Below are positions 1 through 7,803 of a stretch of DNA of 64,000 bases, one piece after another. The translations under genes were made by a program, and so were the position numbers. Each line of letters opens with the position of its first letter. The stretch's first letter is position 1. The stretch covers positions 1 to 64,000 of the forward strand of contig CAKPIT010000002.1 of the NCBI GenBank assembly GCA_934162445.1, in the 5' to 3' direction. The notes below the pieces were generated by a model. The model saw nothing but the letters and a program-made list of their open reading frames with translations, was not told the DNA's origin and made no database searches. Source of the stretch: an uncultured Bacilli bacterium. Its GTDB lineage: Bacteria; Bacillota_I; Bacilli_A; RF39; UBA660.

Positions 1-185
1 TTAGGTTTATCATATACATTATGCTCTATATTTATTATTCCCTTTTCAAGGTCAATGTCATCCCAAGTTAATGCACCAATAACATCAATTACACTAAAGT
101 AATATTCTTCTTTTTCACTATCCCAAAAACTTCTAATTTCTTTTTCTTCAAATAGATTAGTAACTGTTTGTAATTTATTATTCAT
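1..185 (-). pseudogene. Chimeric fragment: BRO-N-like start fused to tyrosine recombinase piece (runs off left edge)
   Basis: The reading frame opens at 185 and is still open at base 1. Its first ~37 residues (motif FWDSEKEEYYFSVIDVI) resemble the BRO-N domain of phage-type antirepressors. From about residue 38 it reads LTWDDIDLEKGIINIEHN, a typical stretch of the tyrosine-recombinase (phage integrase) catalytic domain. These two families are not normally joined, and the junction falls on a shared Leu-Thr. I read it as a deletion or recombination scar inside a mobile element. A novel fusion or an assembly chimera cannot be excluded. The catalytic Arg/His/Tyr residues would lie outside the window. 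Confidence 0.6.
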
Positions 186-235
186 TAATTATCACATTCT
201 CTCGTTTATATATTTGGTTATGTAATAGTAGAGAA

Positions 236-836
236 TTATTCAAAATTCCATTTGATTTGAATATCTCTACTATTTGTTTCTTCATTTAACTTTCCAATAT
301 AGATTTTATCTATAAATTCATCGACAATAACTCTATTTAATTCTTCTAATTTTTGATATTTATTAAATATCTCTTTATTATTTTTTGAAGATTCTTCTTT
401 CATTTTATAATAAGCTATTTTCTTAATTAATAGATTTAATTTGATCTTTATAGGTATCTTCATCATTATTATAATTAGTGATTAAATCTTTAAATTGTTC
501 TGGGGTAACAACACCATTAACTTTATCTTCGTAAAAATTTCTTAAATAATTTCTTGTTTTAGAAATTTTATTATTAATATCATCTCGTTGTTTTTCTAAA
601 GATATAATTTTTTTATTAAATCTATTTTCTTTCTTTTTTGAATCTAAATTTTCTAATTCATTTTCATCATAAAACTTTTGAATCTTCTTATTAATTGCAT
701 CTAATACTAGATTTGCAAGTTCATCATATCTAATTGAAGACTTATTTATACAATCATCATAGCCATCACGATTTCCAGAACATAATAGATATTCATGTTT
801 AGTAGAGTTCTTTTTTCTCATATAATCTTCACATTC
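236..836 (-). pseudogene. Decayed large serine recombinase, C-terminal part only
   Basis: Two overlapping minus-strand frames together give the C-terminal half of a large serine site-specific recombinase. Frame one (836 to 423) has the zinc-ribbon region (CEDYMRKK, then YLLCSGNRDGYDDC and the IRYDEL segment) followed by a long coiled coil. Frame two (466 to 236) carries the usual tail, EFIDKIYIGKLN then IQIKWNF. A frameshift near 425-465 separates them. A stop at 837-839 cuts off the upstream part, and no resolvase catalytic domain is present. The product cannot recombine DNA. It marks the region as mobile-element debris. Confidence 0.75.
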
Positions 837-895
837 TTATTTGATGTTCTTAAAAATTTTGAAATAATTGCCTTTATATAATCTATATTAAACAT
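818..895 (-). CDS. Short hypothetical ORF (25 aa) upstream of the recombinase remnant
   Basis: An ATG at 895 follows a strong AGGAGG ribosome-binding site and opens a 25-codon frame starting MFNIDYIKAI. It ends at 818-820, overlapping the start of the recombinase remnant in another frame. It matches no family I recognise. It may be the leftover start of a gene whose body was deleted, joined out of frame to the recombinase fragment. Expression is plausible because of the good ribosome-binding site, but a function is not. Confidence 0.3.
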   Translation of the reverse strand: MFNIDYIKAIISKFLRTSNKNVKII

Positions 896-977
896 ATTAT
901 CAATCCTCCTAGATATTAACATATCTTTATCTAATACCATTAGATCATATTTCCTTATTAAAATTTTATATTAACAT

Positions 978-1001
978 TAAAAAAAGGGGATTTTTCCCCT
1001 T
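978..1001 (-). terminator. Rho-independent terminator after the coupling ATPase gene
   Basis: On the minus strand AAGGGG, a short A/T loop and CCCCTT are followed by a run of T. It lies 12 bases beyond the stop of the gene at 1013-2362, so it should end that transcript. Confidence 0.8.
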
Positions 1002-1012
1002 AATTGTTGTCA

Positions 1013-2362
1013 TTATTTTATATTAAATGTCTTAACTTCTTTATTTTCAATTTCTTTTAGCGCAACCTTTTCATCACTAAATTTCCAATCAATTTGATAA
1101 TCAGGTAATAATTTAGATTTGATAGGGTTAATTCTAGGAATTAGAATAACTGCTTCAAAATTATTTAATAATTTTAAATCTTCAACAGTAATTAGTGGTT
1201 CAATTCCTTTTTCAGTTTGTTGATTTCCACATAGTTTTGAAATATCTTCTAATGTTTCAGTATCATTCGCTAATAAATAAACAATATTTCCAAACACCAT
1301 TTTTAATATTTCAGTTCCCTCTGCACCATAAGTATTTCTTAACTCTAATATACTTCTTATAAATATACTAAATTTAATATTAAAACTTCTTGCAAGTGTA
1401 AGCATATTGTTGAAATCCTTAATTGGAATTAAGTTTTCGAAATCATCAATTACGACATTTAATCTACGAGTTTTATCATTAGTATTTGTTGCAGCATAAT
1501 AACATTCTTCAATTATTAAAGGAATTAATCTTCTAGAAGTTGACTTATTATTACTTATAATAAATAATGCAGTTTTATCTTTTTGAATATTTGTCATATC
1601 AAAGTTAGATGAAGATAACATTTTTAATAATGTTTCTCTTGATACAAATAATCTCATATTTTGTATAAATACTGATAGAATACTACCTTTTGTTTCATTT
1701 GGTGCTAATATAATATTAGAAAGATTAATGTATGTTGGAGAAGTCTTATCATATTTTTTAACTTCTTCTGATAATTTATCAAATTCTGATACTAGATTTA
1801 ATAAACTACTAATATTTACTTCTTCTTCCTTTGCATTGTCAAATAGATATAGTGCAAGTCCTATGAATAATGATGTCGCAGAATTGTTCCAAAATGGATC
1901 AATACTAGCATTAAATGTTTCATTACAACAGAAATAGTAACCAACATTCTCTAATAATTCTATTGTTTTGTCCTTTTGACCATTCTTATATAATTCATAA
2001 GGTAAACTTAATGGATTATAATTATTACCAAGAGTAGGATTATCTAAATTGATTACAATAGTATTGTAATTTTGTTTTTTTAGTTCTCCTGATAAAATAT
2101 CATAAATTTCTCCTTTTACATCATGAACTATAAATGACTCTTGTGCTTTAACTGCAAGTCTTAATTGTGGTAACATTGTTGATTGAGTCTTACCACTTCC
2201 TGTTGAACCAATAACCAAAGTATGAGCTTCATCATCTTTAATATAAAGATTATTTTCATCATACATCATTGGTATTCCTGATTTTTTAATTTCAGAATCA
2301 TAACTGACTGGGGTTAGTTTAGATTTTAATTCTTCAACTGTTGCCCATCTTGAATATGCCAT
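1013..2362 (-). CDS. VirD4/TraG-type type IV coupling ATPase, lacking the N-terminal membrane domain
   Basis: A 449-residue P-loop ATPase of the conjugative coupling-protein family, which delivers DNA to a type IV secretion channel. Visible motifs are Walker A GSTGSGKT at residues 52-59, the nearby FIVHDVKGE segment, and a Walker B-like VVIDDFE at about 303-309. The protein begins directly at the motif SRWATVEEL, which in full coupling proteins follows two membrane helices. No hydrophobic segment precedes it, so the membrane anchor is missing or encoded elsewhere. The ATG at 2362 is preferred over an in-frame GTG at 2371 because AGGGAGTGA sits 8 bases upstream of it. No relaxase or channel genes are visible, so activity is doubtful. 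Confidence 0.8.
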   Translation of the reverse strand: MAYSRWATVEELKSKLTPVSYDSEIKKSGIPMMYDENNLYIKDDEAHTLVIGSTGSGKTQSTMLPQLRLAVKAQESFIVHDVKGEIYDILSGELKKQNYNTIVINLDNPTLGNNYNPLSLPYELYKNGQKDKTIELLENVGYYFCCNETFNASIDPFWNNSATSLFIGLALYLFDNAKEEEVNISSLLNLVSEFDKLSEEVKKYDKTSPTYINLSNIILAPNETKGSILSVFIQNMRLFVSRETLLKMLSSSNFDMTNIQKDKTALFIISNNKSTSRRLIPLIIEECYYAATNTNDKTRRLNVVIDDFENLIPIKDFNNMLTLARSFNIKFSIFIRSILELRNTYGAEGTEILKMVFGNIVYLLANDTETLEDISKLCGNQQTEKGIEPLITVEDLKLLNNFEAVILIPRINPIKSKLLPDYQIDWKFSDEKVALKEIENKEVKTFNIK

Positions 2363-2422
2363 GCATATCACTCCCTTTCAATAGCATTATAGCATTTACA
2401 TTTTTGACAAACTTAAACAAAA

Positions 2423-2451
2423 ATGACTTTTATGTAAAAGTGTGGTATACT
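2423..2451 (+). promoter_or_regulatory. Predicted promoter of the AraC-type gene
   Basis: An ATGACT -35-like box (2423-2428) and a TATACT -10 box (2446-2451) are 17 bases apart, and the -10 is preceded by TGG (extended -10). It lies 22 bases before the start codon at 2473. Confidence 0.55.
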
Positions 2452-2472
2452 ACTAAAAGAGTGGGTGATACT

Positions 2473-2937
2473 ATGTTTTCCAACGATTTAGTTTGTAACA
2501 TAATTGAGTATTTAAATAATAACATAAATAAAGAAATAACTATTGATGAGTTAAGCTTGTTATTTTACTTTGATAAATCATACATAATGAGAAGATTTAA
2601 GAAAGAACTAAATATATCTATACATGAATATATCAATACAATGAGAATATATAATAGTTTGAAGTATTTTAAAGATGATAATTATATATTAAGTATTGCT
2701 TTTAAAAATGGCTTTAATTCATTAGAATACTTTTCGGAAGTGTTTAAAAAGAATATGGGAGTTAGTCCAAATATTTATAAAAAATATTCAAATTATAAAA
2801 ATATTACTGATAAAGAGCAAGAAAAAATCCTAGATAATTTATCTAGAATTATTAACATCAAAACTAATGTTTTAAATTATTTAAATCACAGAAAACCTAT
2901 TATCAGCAACTATGTTAAAAAATTTGAACTTAAATGA
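2473..2937 (+). CDS. Small AraC/XylS-type DNA-binding regulator
   Basis: 154 residues, consisting almost entirely of an AraC-family double helix-turn-helix. The first helix pair is around ITIDELSLLFYFDKSYIMRRF (residues ~20-41). The second ends in the signature FNSLEYFSEVFKKNMGVSP. There is no separate effector-binding domain, so it resembles the short regulators carried on conjugative elements. The ATG at 2473 is chosen over an upstream in-frame start at 2341 because GTGGGTGA lies just upstream and the upstream part overlaps the divergent gene. It is transcribed away from the coupling ATPase gene and may regulate that promoter; this is inference. Confidence 0.75.
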   Translation: MFSNDLVCNIIEYLNNNINKEITIDELSLLFYFDKSYIMRRFKKELNISIHEYINTMRIYNSLKYFKDDNYILSIAFKNGFNSLEYFSEVFKKNMGVSPNIYKKYSNYKNITDKEQEKILDNLSRIINIKTNVLNYLNHRKPIISNYVKKFELK

Positions 2938-2939
2938 AA

Positions 2940-3260
2940 TTATTCTTCTATGAAAGTTCCATTAACATCTCTTGCTAATTTAGATCCAACTGCTTTTTCG
3001 AGATATGGAATAATATCTGCATCATAATTACAGATTGTATTTAATTGAAGTATACTAAAATTATCAGGATTATTTGTATATTCATCATTTTCATCGCCAG
3101 AGAAAAAACTCCACCCACTATCTGCATCGTTAGTAGGGTTTTCTCTATACATATAACCGACTTTTTGTCCATCAACAGTAATTCTATCTGATGCTATACA
3201 ACCACCTTTAACTGTTGTAAGTTCTTTAATTTCATTTTCCTTTAATTTAAACTCTTTCAT
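2940..3260 (-). CDS. DUF2185 (Imm33-like) protein, possible orphan immunity protein
   Basis: 106 residues. The segments CIASDRITVDGQKVGYMYRE, SGWSFFSGDENDEY and NNPDNFSILQLNTICNYD are the hallmark of DUF2185, predicted to act as immunity proteins in polymorphic toxin systems. The start at 3260 has a clear AAGGAGG. It begins 14 bases after the stop of the broken gene at 3275-3671, so it may share that transcript. No toxin gene is nearby. It may be an acquired resistance gene, or have another role in the element. Confidence 0.75.
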   Translation of the reverse strand: MKEFKLKENEIKELTTVKGGCIASDRITVDGQKVGYMYRENPTNDADSGWSFFSGDENDEYTNNPDNFSILQLNTICNYDADIIPYLEKAVGSKLARDVNGTFIEE

Positions 3261-3274
3261 TTTTTCCTCCTTAA

Positions 3275-3671
3275 TTACATTGACATACCATGTTCCATTT
3301 CTTCTTCTTCCATTTGTTGTTGCTTAATTTGTTGTTGTCTTTTTTGTTGTCGAAATATATCATTAAGATTTGGAACTTGCTTTTGACCCAAACCCATTTG
3401 TTGAGTTCTTTGTTGGAATTGAGCTCGTCTTAAATCTTGTCTTTGTTTCATCAATTCTATCTAATAGCATTTCGGCTTCTTGTGGTCTTTTTGTTTTACT
3501 AGAAGCATATTTTCTAAACATTTCACGATATTGTTCGTCAGGAATCTGTGCCAGTCTTGCAGCACGATAATTTAATCCTTCTAATACTTCATAAGATATT
3601 GTGCCAATGTTAGTTAAAGCAATTTCAAATCGGTATTCATATACCTTTCCACGTTTTCTTATGCTTACCAT
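3275..3671 (-). pseudogene. Integrase N-terminus fused to an unrelated, frameshifted Gln-rich protein
   Basis: The ATG at 3671 follows GGAGAG. The first ~18 residues (MVSIRKRGKVYEYRFEIA) are the classic start of an ICE-type tyrosine integrase (arm-binding domain). The remainder (GTISYEVLEGLNYRAARLAQ, then DEQYREMFRKYAS) is not integrase and belongs to no family I can name. Near 3450 the continuing frame shifts: the first frame ends at 3363. A second frame, opening at ATG 3451 and ending at 3275, encodes a Gln-rich coiled tail with a Glu/Met-rich end. It therefore looks like a deletion scar joining integrase to another element gene, followed by a frameshift. Confidence 0.6.
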
Positions 3672-3716
3672 AGTTATCTCTCCTTCATTATAAAACTTAA
3701 TGAAATGGGAAAACGC

Positions 3717-3733
3717 CAGCATTTCGAATGCTG
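3717..3733. repeat. Inverted repeat CAGCATT-TCG-AATGCTG
   Basis: A perfect 7-bp inverted repeat with a 3-base loop, about 45 bases upstream of the start at 3671. It could be an operator or a small RNA hairpin. There is no T-run on either side, so it is not a terminator. Confidence 0.5.
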
Positions 3734-3749
3734 ACATTTTATATAACTA

Positions 3750-3865
3750 TGTCCACAATAATTGTCCACGTAGATTTTTTATTGATTTTTATGAGGTTTC
3801 CTCGATTTTGTCCACATTATTTATGCTATGTGGACAAATCGTGGACAAATTGTCATCTGTGGACA
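3750..3865. repeat. Cluster of six TGTCCAC/GTGGACA motifs, in inverted arrangement
   Basis: Three copies of TGTCCAC (3750-3756, 3763-3769, 3809-3815) are followed by three of the reverse complement GTGGACA (3830-3836, 3841-3847, 3859-3865). The two inner copies form a longer inverted repeat, 3805-3817 with 3828-3839. The cluster lies between an integrase N-terminus and the 3' end of secA, where integrase arm-type sites of an attachment region would be expected. Three copies extend to TTGTCCACA, one base from the DnaA box, so DnaA binding is an alternative. The bases outside these motifs between 3672 and 3919 show nothing else recognisable. Confidence 0.6.
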
Positions 3866-3919
3866 AATTTATCATTTGTTTTATTTTTAACAATCCCTTT
3901 ATTTATGTGGGTTTGCGGG

Positions 3920-6409
3920 CTATTTACCACAGCATTGTTTGTACTTCTTACCCGAACCACATGGACATGGATCATTACGACCTATTTTTTTGACTCTTTT
4001 TGGTTGTTTTACTGTTTCTTTATCATTTGTTTTAGCTTCTTTGTTAACTTGTTTTCGTTCAACGTTTTGTCTTATTTCTGCTTTAAGTAAGAATATTGTA
4101 ATATCATGATCTATTTTTTCTAACATAGCATCAAATAATTCATATCCTTCCGTGGTATAAGCTCTCAAAGGATCTTCTTGACCATATTGTCTTAAATATA
4201 TTCCTTCTCTTAAATGAGACATAACATTTATTTGTTCCATCCAGTAGTTATCAATAACTTGTAATGATAAAGCTTTTTCAAATTCATTACTTATTTCTTC
4301 TGGAACAGAAGAGATTTTTTCTTCATATTCTTTCTTAGCTTTCATATAAATATATTCAATTATATCATCAGCACTCTTATTTTCAAGAGACTTTTTCTTT
4401 ATATCATTTCTTAATAAGTTTTCATTAGCAAATGAAGCGATATTTTCTAATTCTTCATCAGTTAGAACGTTATCAAGATTTCGTGAGATAACCATATCTG
4501 TTACATGATTATGCATTGAGTTTAAAACAGTTTCATGAATTGATTCACTATCTAGTATTTCATTTCGTTTACCATACATTATTTCACGTTGTGAATTCAT
4601 AACATCATCATATTGCAATAGATGTTTTCTGGTATCAAAGTTATTACCTTCAACTCTTTTTTGGGCAGTTGAGATTGCTTTAGTAAAGGTTTTACTTTGA
4701 ATAGCTTGATCACCAAAACCTAAATTTTTCATCATTTCTCTTATATGTTCACTACCAAAGCGAATCATTAAGTCATCTTCCATAGAAACGAAGAATTGGG
4801 TATAACCGGGATCTCCTTGACGACCAGAACGACCACGTAATTGGTTATCAATACGACGAGATTCATGACGTTCTGTACCAATGACACATAATCCTCCTAG
4901 AGTTCTAATTTCATCTGATAACTTAATATCTGTTCCACGTCCTGCCATATTAGTAGCAATCGTTACAGAACGATGAGAACCTATTTTAGAGATTATTTCG
5001 GCTTCACGAGCATGATTTTTTGCATTTAAGACTTCATGAGGAATTCCTGCTTTTTTTAATAAATCACTTATTAATTCACTGGTTTCAATAGCAATAGTTC
5101 CAATTAATACAGGTTGTCCTTTTTCATAACGTGATTTTACTTCATCAATGATAGCTTTATATTTAGCAGTTCTTGTAGCGAATACTAAATCAGGAGCATC
5201 AACTCTTACAACAGGACGATTAGTTGGTATTTCAATAACATACATGTTATAAATATCACGGAATTCTTCTTCTTCAGTTTTAGCAGTACCAGTCATTCCT
5301 GATAGCTTTTTATACATTCTGAATAGATTTTGGAAAGTAATAGTGGCTAAAGTTTTAGTTTCTTGATTTATTTTTACGCCTTCTTTAGCTTCGATTGCTT
5401 GATGAAGGCCATCACTATAGGCTCTTCCTTTCATTAAACGACCAGTAAATTGATCTACAATAATTATTTCATCATCTTGAATAACATAATCAATATCAAG
5501 TTTCATAGCATAATTAGCTTTTAAAGCTTGATTGATGTAGTGTAGTAAGGTAGCATTTTCAATTTCATATAAATTTTTAATATGAAAGGCTTTTTCAGCT
5601 TTCTTACTTCCTTCATCGGTTAATGTAACACTGGTAGTACTTTTATTTTCTTTATCACAAATATAGTCATCTTTTTCAGTTAGACCTTTAACGAAACGAT
5701 CCGCTTCAATATAAAGGTTAGCACTTTGCATACTACCACCTGATATGATTAAAGGGGTTCTCGCTTCATCTATTAATACAGAGTCAACTTCATCAACGAT
5801 AGCAAAATTTAAAGGACGTTGAACACGATCTTCTTTTCTGATTACCATGTTATCTCTTAAGTAATCGAAACCAATTTCATTATTAGTAGAATATAAAATA
5901 TCACATTTATAGGCTGCTTGTTTTTCTTTACTATCCATATCTCTTGTGTTAACGCCAACACTAAGGCCTAAAAAGCGATGAATTCCTCCCATCCATTCAG
6001 CATCTCTTGCAGCTAGGTATTCATTAACCGTAATAATATGAACACCATCACCAGTTAAGGCATTTAAATAAGCAGGTAAAACACTTGTTAAAGTTTTTCC
6101 TTCACCAGTTTTCATTTCTGCAATATTACCATAATGAATAGCTAAAGCTCCTAATATTTGAACATAGAAAGGTTTTTCACCAATAACACGATAGGCAGCT
6201 TCTCTTGCAACAGCAAAAGCTTCAACTAATATATCTTCTAATGTTTCTCCTTTAGCTAATCTTTCTTTAAATTCTATTGTTTTATTTTGTAAGTCTTCAT
6301 CACTTAAGTTTTGCATTGTTTCATCTAAAGCTTCAATTTCGTGAGCTTGACTTTCAAATTTTTTTAATTCTTTATATTCATGATCAAAAAATTTTCTGAA
6401 TATTCCCAT
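3920..6409 (-). CDS. secA: SecA preprotein translocase ATPase
   Basis: 829 residues, the usual SecA length. It drives Sec-dependent export of unfolded proteins through SecYEG at the membrane. Walker A GEGKT is at 102-106, the DEVD box at 206-209, and the helicase-like motif ATNMAGRGTDI is in NBD2. The C-terminus carries the zinc-binding SEC-C motif with CPC and CC pairs at about 815-827. The ATG at 6409 has AAGGAGATG upstream; an in-frame start 33 bases earlier does not fit the family. hpf lies directly upstream, as in Bacillus. Its 3' end borders the decayed mobile element, a possible integration site. Confidence 0.97.
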   Translation of the reverse strand: MGIFRKFFDHEYKELKKFESQAHEIEALDETMQNLSDEDLQNKTIEFKERLAKGETLEDILVEAFAVAREAAYRVIGEKPFYVQILGALAIHYGNIAEMKTGEGKTLTSVLPAYLNALTGDGVHIITVNEYLAARDAEWMGGIHRFLGLSVGVNTRDMDSKEKQAAYKCDILYSTNNEIGFDYLRDNMVIRKEDRVQRPLNFAIVDEVDSVLIDEARTPLIISGGSMQSANLYIEADRFVKGLTEKDDYICDKENKSTTSVTLTDEGSKKAEKAFHIKNLYEIENATLLHYINQALKANYAMKLDIDYVIQDDEIIIVDQFTGRLMKGRAYSDGLHQAIEAKEGVKINQETKTLATITFQNLFRMYKKLSGMTGTAKTEEEEFRDIYNMYVIEIPTNRPVVRVDAPDLVFATRTAKYKAIIDEVKSRYEKGQPVLIGTIAIETSELISDLLKKAGIPHEVLNAKNHAREAEIISKIGSHRSVTIATNMAGRGTDIKLSDEIRTLGGLCVIGTERHESRRIDNQLRGRSGRQGDPGYTQFFVSMEDDLMIRFGSEHIREMMKNLGFGDQAIQSKTFTKAISTAQKRVEGNNFDTRKHLLQYDDVMNSQREIMYGKRNEILDSESIHETVLNSMHNHVTDMVISRNLDNVLTDEELENIASFANENLLRNDIKKKSLENKSADDIIEYIYMKAKKEYEEKISSVPEEISNEFEKALSLQVIDNYWMEQINVMSHLREGIYLRQYGQEDPLRAYTTEGYELFDAMLEKIDHDITIFLLKAEIRQNVERKQVNKEAKTNDKETVKQPKRVKKIGRNDPCPCGSGKKYKQCCGK

Positions 6410-6440
6410 TATAACATCTCCTTGCTCTATATATTGTAAC

Positions 6441-6470
6441 AAAAAAGGAAAGCTTTATAAAGGCTTTCCT
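6441..6470 (-). terminator. Terminator/attenuator between hpf and secA
   Basis: A minus-strand hairpin (AGGAAAGC paired with GCTTTCCT, 9-base loop) is followed by six T. It lies downstream of hpf and 32 bases upstream of the secA start, so secA must rely on read-through or on its own promoter. Confidence 0.75.
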
Positions 6471-6491
6471 GAAAATTTCTATATTTTTTAA

Positions 6492-7025
6492 CTATTCAGC
6501 TTCAATTAAACCATAACCACCATTTTTACGTTTGTAAACAACAGCTTCTTTATTAGTATCAATATTTTTAAATAAATAGAAAGCATGATTTAAAAGTTCT
6601 AACTGTAAAATAGCTTCTTCTTCATCCATTGGTTTTATCTCAACACTTTTGCGTTTTAAAATATTATTATTTTGAACATCATCAGTATCATATTCAATAT
6701 CAAGAATATTGAAATCTATTTTAGTTTTAGCTTCTTTAGCTTTTATTTTAGTCTTATTCTTTCTAATTTGACGTTCTATAATATCAATAGCCTTATCTAC
6801 TGATGCATAAAAATCAGATTGAGTCTCTTCTGATCTTATTATAAAGTTTTGTAAAGGAATTGTTATTTCAACCGTTTGTTGATGAGCTTTTATTTTAACT
6901 ACGACTGTTGCTTTAACGTTAGCACTATTTTCTAGATACTTATCTAGTCTTTGTAATTTTTCTTTAACATAATCTTTCATGGCTTTAGTTATTTCTATTT
7001 TATCGCCACGAATAATTATTTCCAT
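6492..7025 (-). CDS. hpf: Long-form ribosome hibernation promoting factor
   Basis: 177 residues. The N-terminal HPF/YfiA domain (MEIIIRGDKIEITKAMKDYV, then DKAIDIIERQIRKNKTK) is joined by a charged linker to the C-terminal dimerisation domain (KPMDEEEAILQLELLNHAFY and ending YGLIEAE). Long HPF dimerises 70S ribosomes into inactive 100S particles in stationary phase. The neighbour order hpf-secA matches Bacillus. The ATG at 7025 follows AAGGTGAT. Confidence 0.95.
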   Translation of the reverse strand: MEIIIRGDKIEITKAMKDYVKEKLQRLDKYLENSANVKATVVVKIKAHQQTVEITIPLQNFIIRSEETQSDFYASVDKAIDIIERQIRKNKTKIKAKEAKTKIDFNILDIEYDTDDVQNNNILKRKSVEIKPMDEEEAILQLELLNHAFYLFKNIDTNKEAVVYKRKNGGYGLIEAE

Positions 7026-7075
7026 ATTATCACCTTCCTTATGATTAATATATCACAAATAATTAAAAAAACCAA

Positions 7076-7294
7076 CTATTTTACTAGTCCCGGTTTCTTC
7101 ATTGATATTAAATTAAATGCCTGATAACCTTTGGCAGTTTCTGCTAAATTAAATTCAGTATATTCATCATCTTTTATGGTTTTGTAAGTTTGACATTTTG
7201 TAGGAGAAGTCCCAACTATATAATCTTCTGGATTTTTATATATCACACATTTACAATCTTCATTATCATTTAACCATTTAATACGGCCATTCAT
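7076..7294 (-). CDS. Degenerate cold-shock-domain protein
   Basis: 72 residues, the same length as the intact cold-shock protein next to it and clearly its diverged paralogue (shared GxxKWxN start, YKT-K--EYxEF-L-ET-KGYQA pattern). The nucleic-acid-binding motifs are lost: RNP1 KGYGFIEY is replaced by DCKCVIYK, and RNP2 DIFVHYS by DYIVGTS. Three cysteines (14, 16, 34) have appeared. The frame is intact, and the ATG at 7294 has a good GGAGG, so it is probably translated. It may be a non-RNA-binding derivative or a gene drifting before loss. An in-frame GTG at 7306 overlaps the ribosome-binding site and is not used. Confidence 0.7.
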   Translation of the reverse strand: MNGRIKWLNDNEDCKCVIYKNPEDYIVGTSPTKCQTYKTIKDDEYTEFNLAETAKGYQAFNLISMKKPGLVK

Positions 7295-7329
7295 TATATC
7301 CTCCACTTTTAATAACTCTTTTTGAAGAT

Positions 7330-7548
7330 TTATTTAATTACTGTTGGTTCTTTTACTGGTGTTACATCAACTGCTTGATAACCCTTACTAGTTTCTAATA
7401 GTGTAAATTCTACATAGTCACCTTCTTTTAAAGTCTTATAGCCATCGCAGTTAATGGTAGAATAATGAACAAAAATATCTTCATTTTCTTTATATTCAAT
7501 AAAACCATAACCTTTTTCGTTATTGAACCATTTTACCTTTCCAAGCAC
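7330..7548 (-). CDS. csp: Cold-shock protein (CspA family)
   Basis: A single cold-shock domain with KVKWFNNEKGYGFIEY (RNP1) and DIFVHYS (RNP2), which bind single-stranded RNA or DNA and act as an RNA chaperone. The start is most likely the GTG at 7548, giving 72 residues beginning MLGKVKWFN, because GGAGGTGA sits just upstream. The longer frame to 7563 would begin inside that ribosome-binding site. A TATACT -10 box preceded by TGG (7616-7621, minus strand) suggests a leader of about 60 bases. Confidence 0.92.
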   Translation of the reverse strand: MLGKVKWFNNEKGYGFIEYKENEDIFVHYSTINCDGYKTLKEGDYVEFTLLETSKGYQAVDVTPVKEPTVIK

Positions 7549-7803
7549 TATTTTCACCTCCACATCTTTTTTTATTACCTCTTGCCTACTTCATTTTTTC
7601 AAATGATGTGGTCTAAGTATACCAACTTGTATTTTATTAAGGCTACTATTACCGTCATTTGTTATTTTGAGGCCGTTTTCGGTATTAATTTGTTTTTTTT
7701 CTCCTATTTTTAGCAAATTAACTCCCAACAATTACATTTTAAGGAGATTTTATTCAAGGATAGTTTTTTTGTCTATAATGGTCTTAAGCATATAGGAGGA
7801 AAT
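7549..7803. other. Divergent control region between csp and agrB
   Basis: 255 bases without a gene. On the minus strand an extended -10 (TGG then TATACT, 7616-7621) serves csp. On the plus strand a TATAAT (7774-7779) lies 24 bases before agrB and has no convincing -35, as expected for an activator-dependent promoter. I could not identify LytTR-type direct repeats with confidence. A/T-rich candidates lie around 7730-7762. Confidence 0.5.

Noticed and set aside
3728..4090. Plus-strand ORF of 120 codons overlapping the secA 3' end
   Set aside because: Antisense to the conserved SecA C-terminus, Phe/Leu/Cys-rich shadow composition and no ribosome-binding site.
7465..7713. Plus-strand ORF opposite csp
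   Set aside because: Antisense to the intact cold-shock gene, with no family match and no ribosome-binding site.
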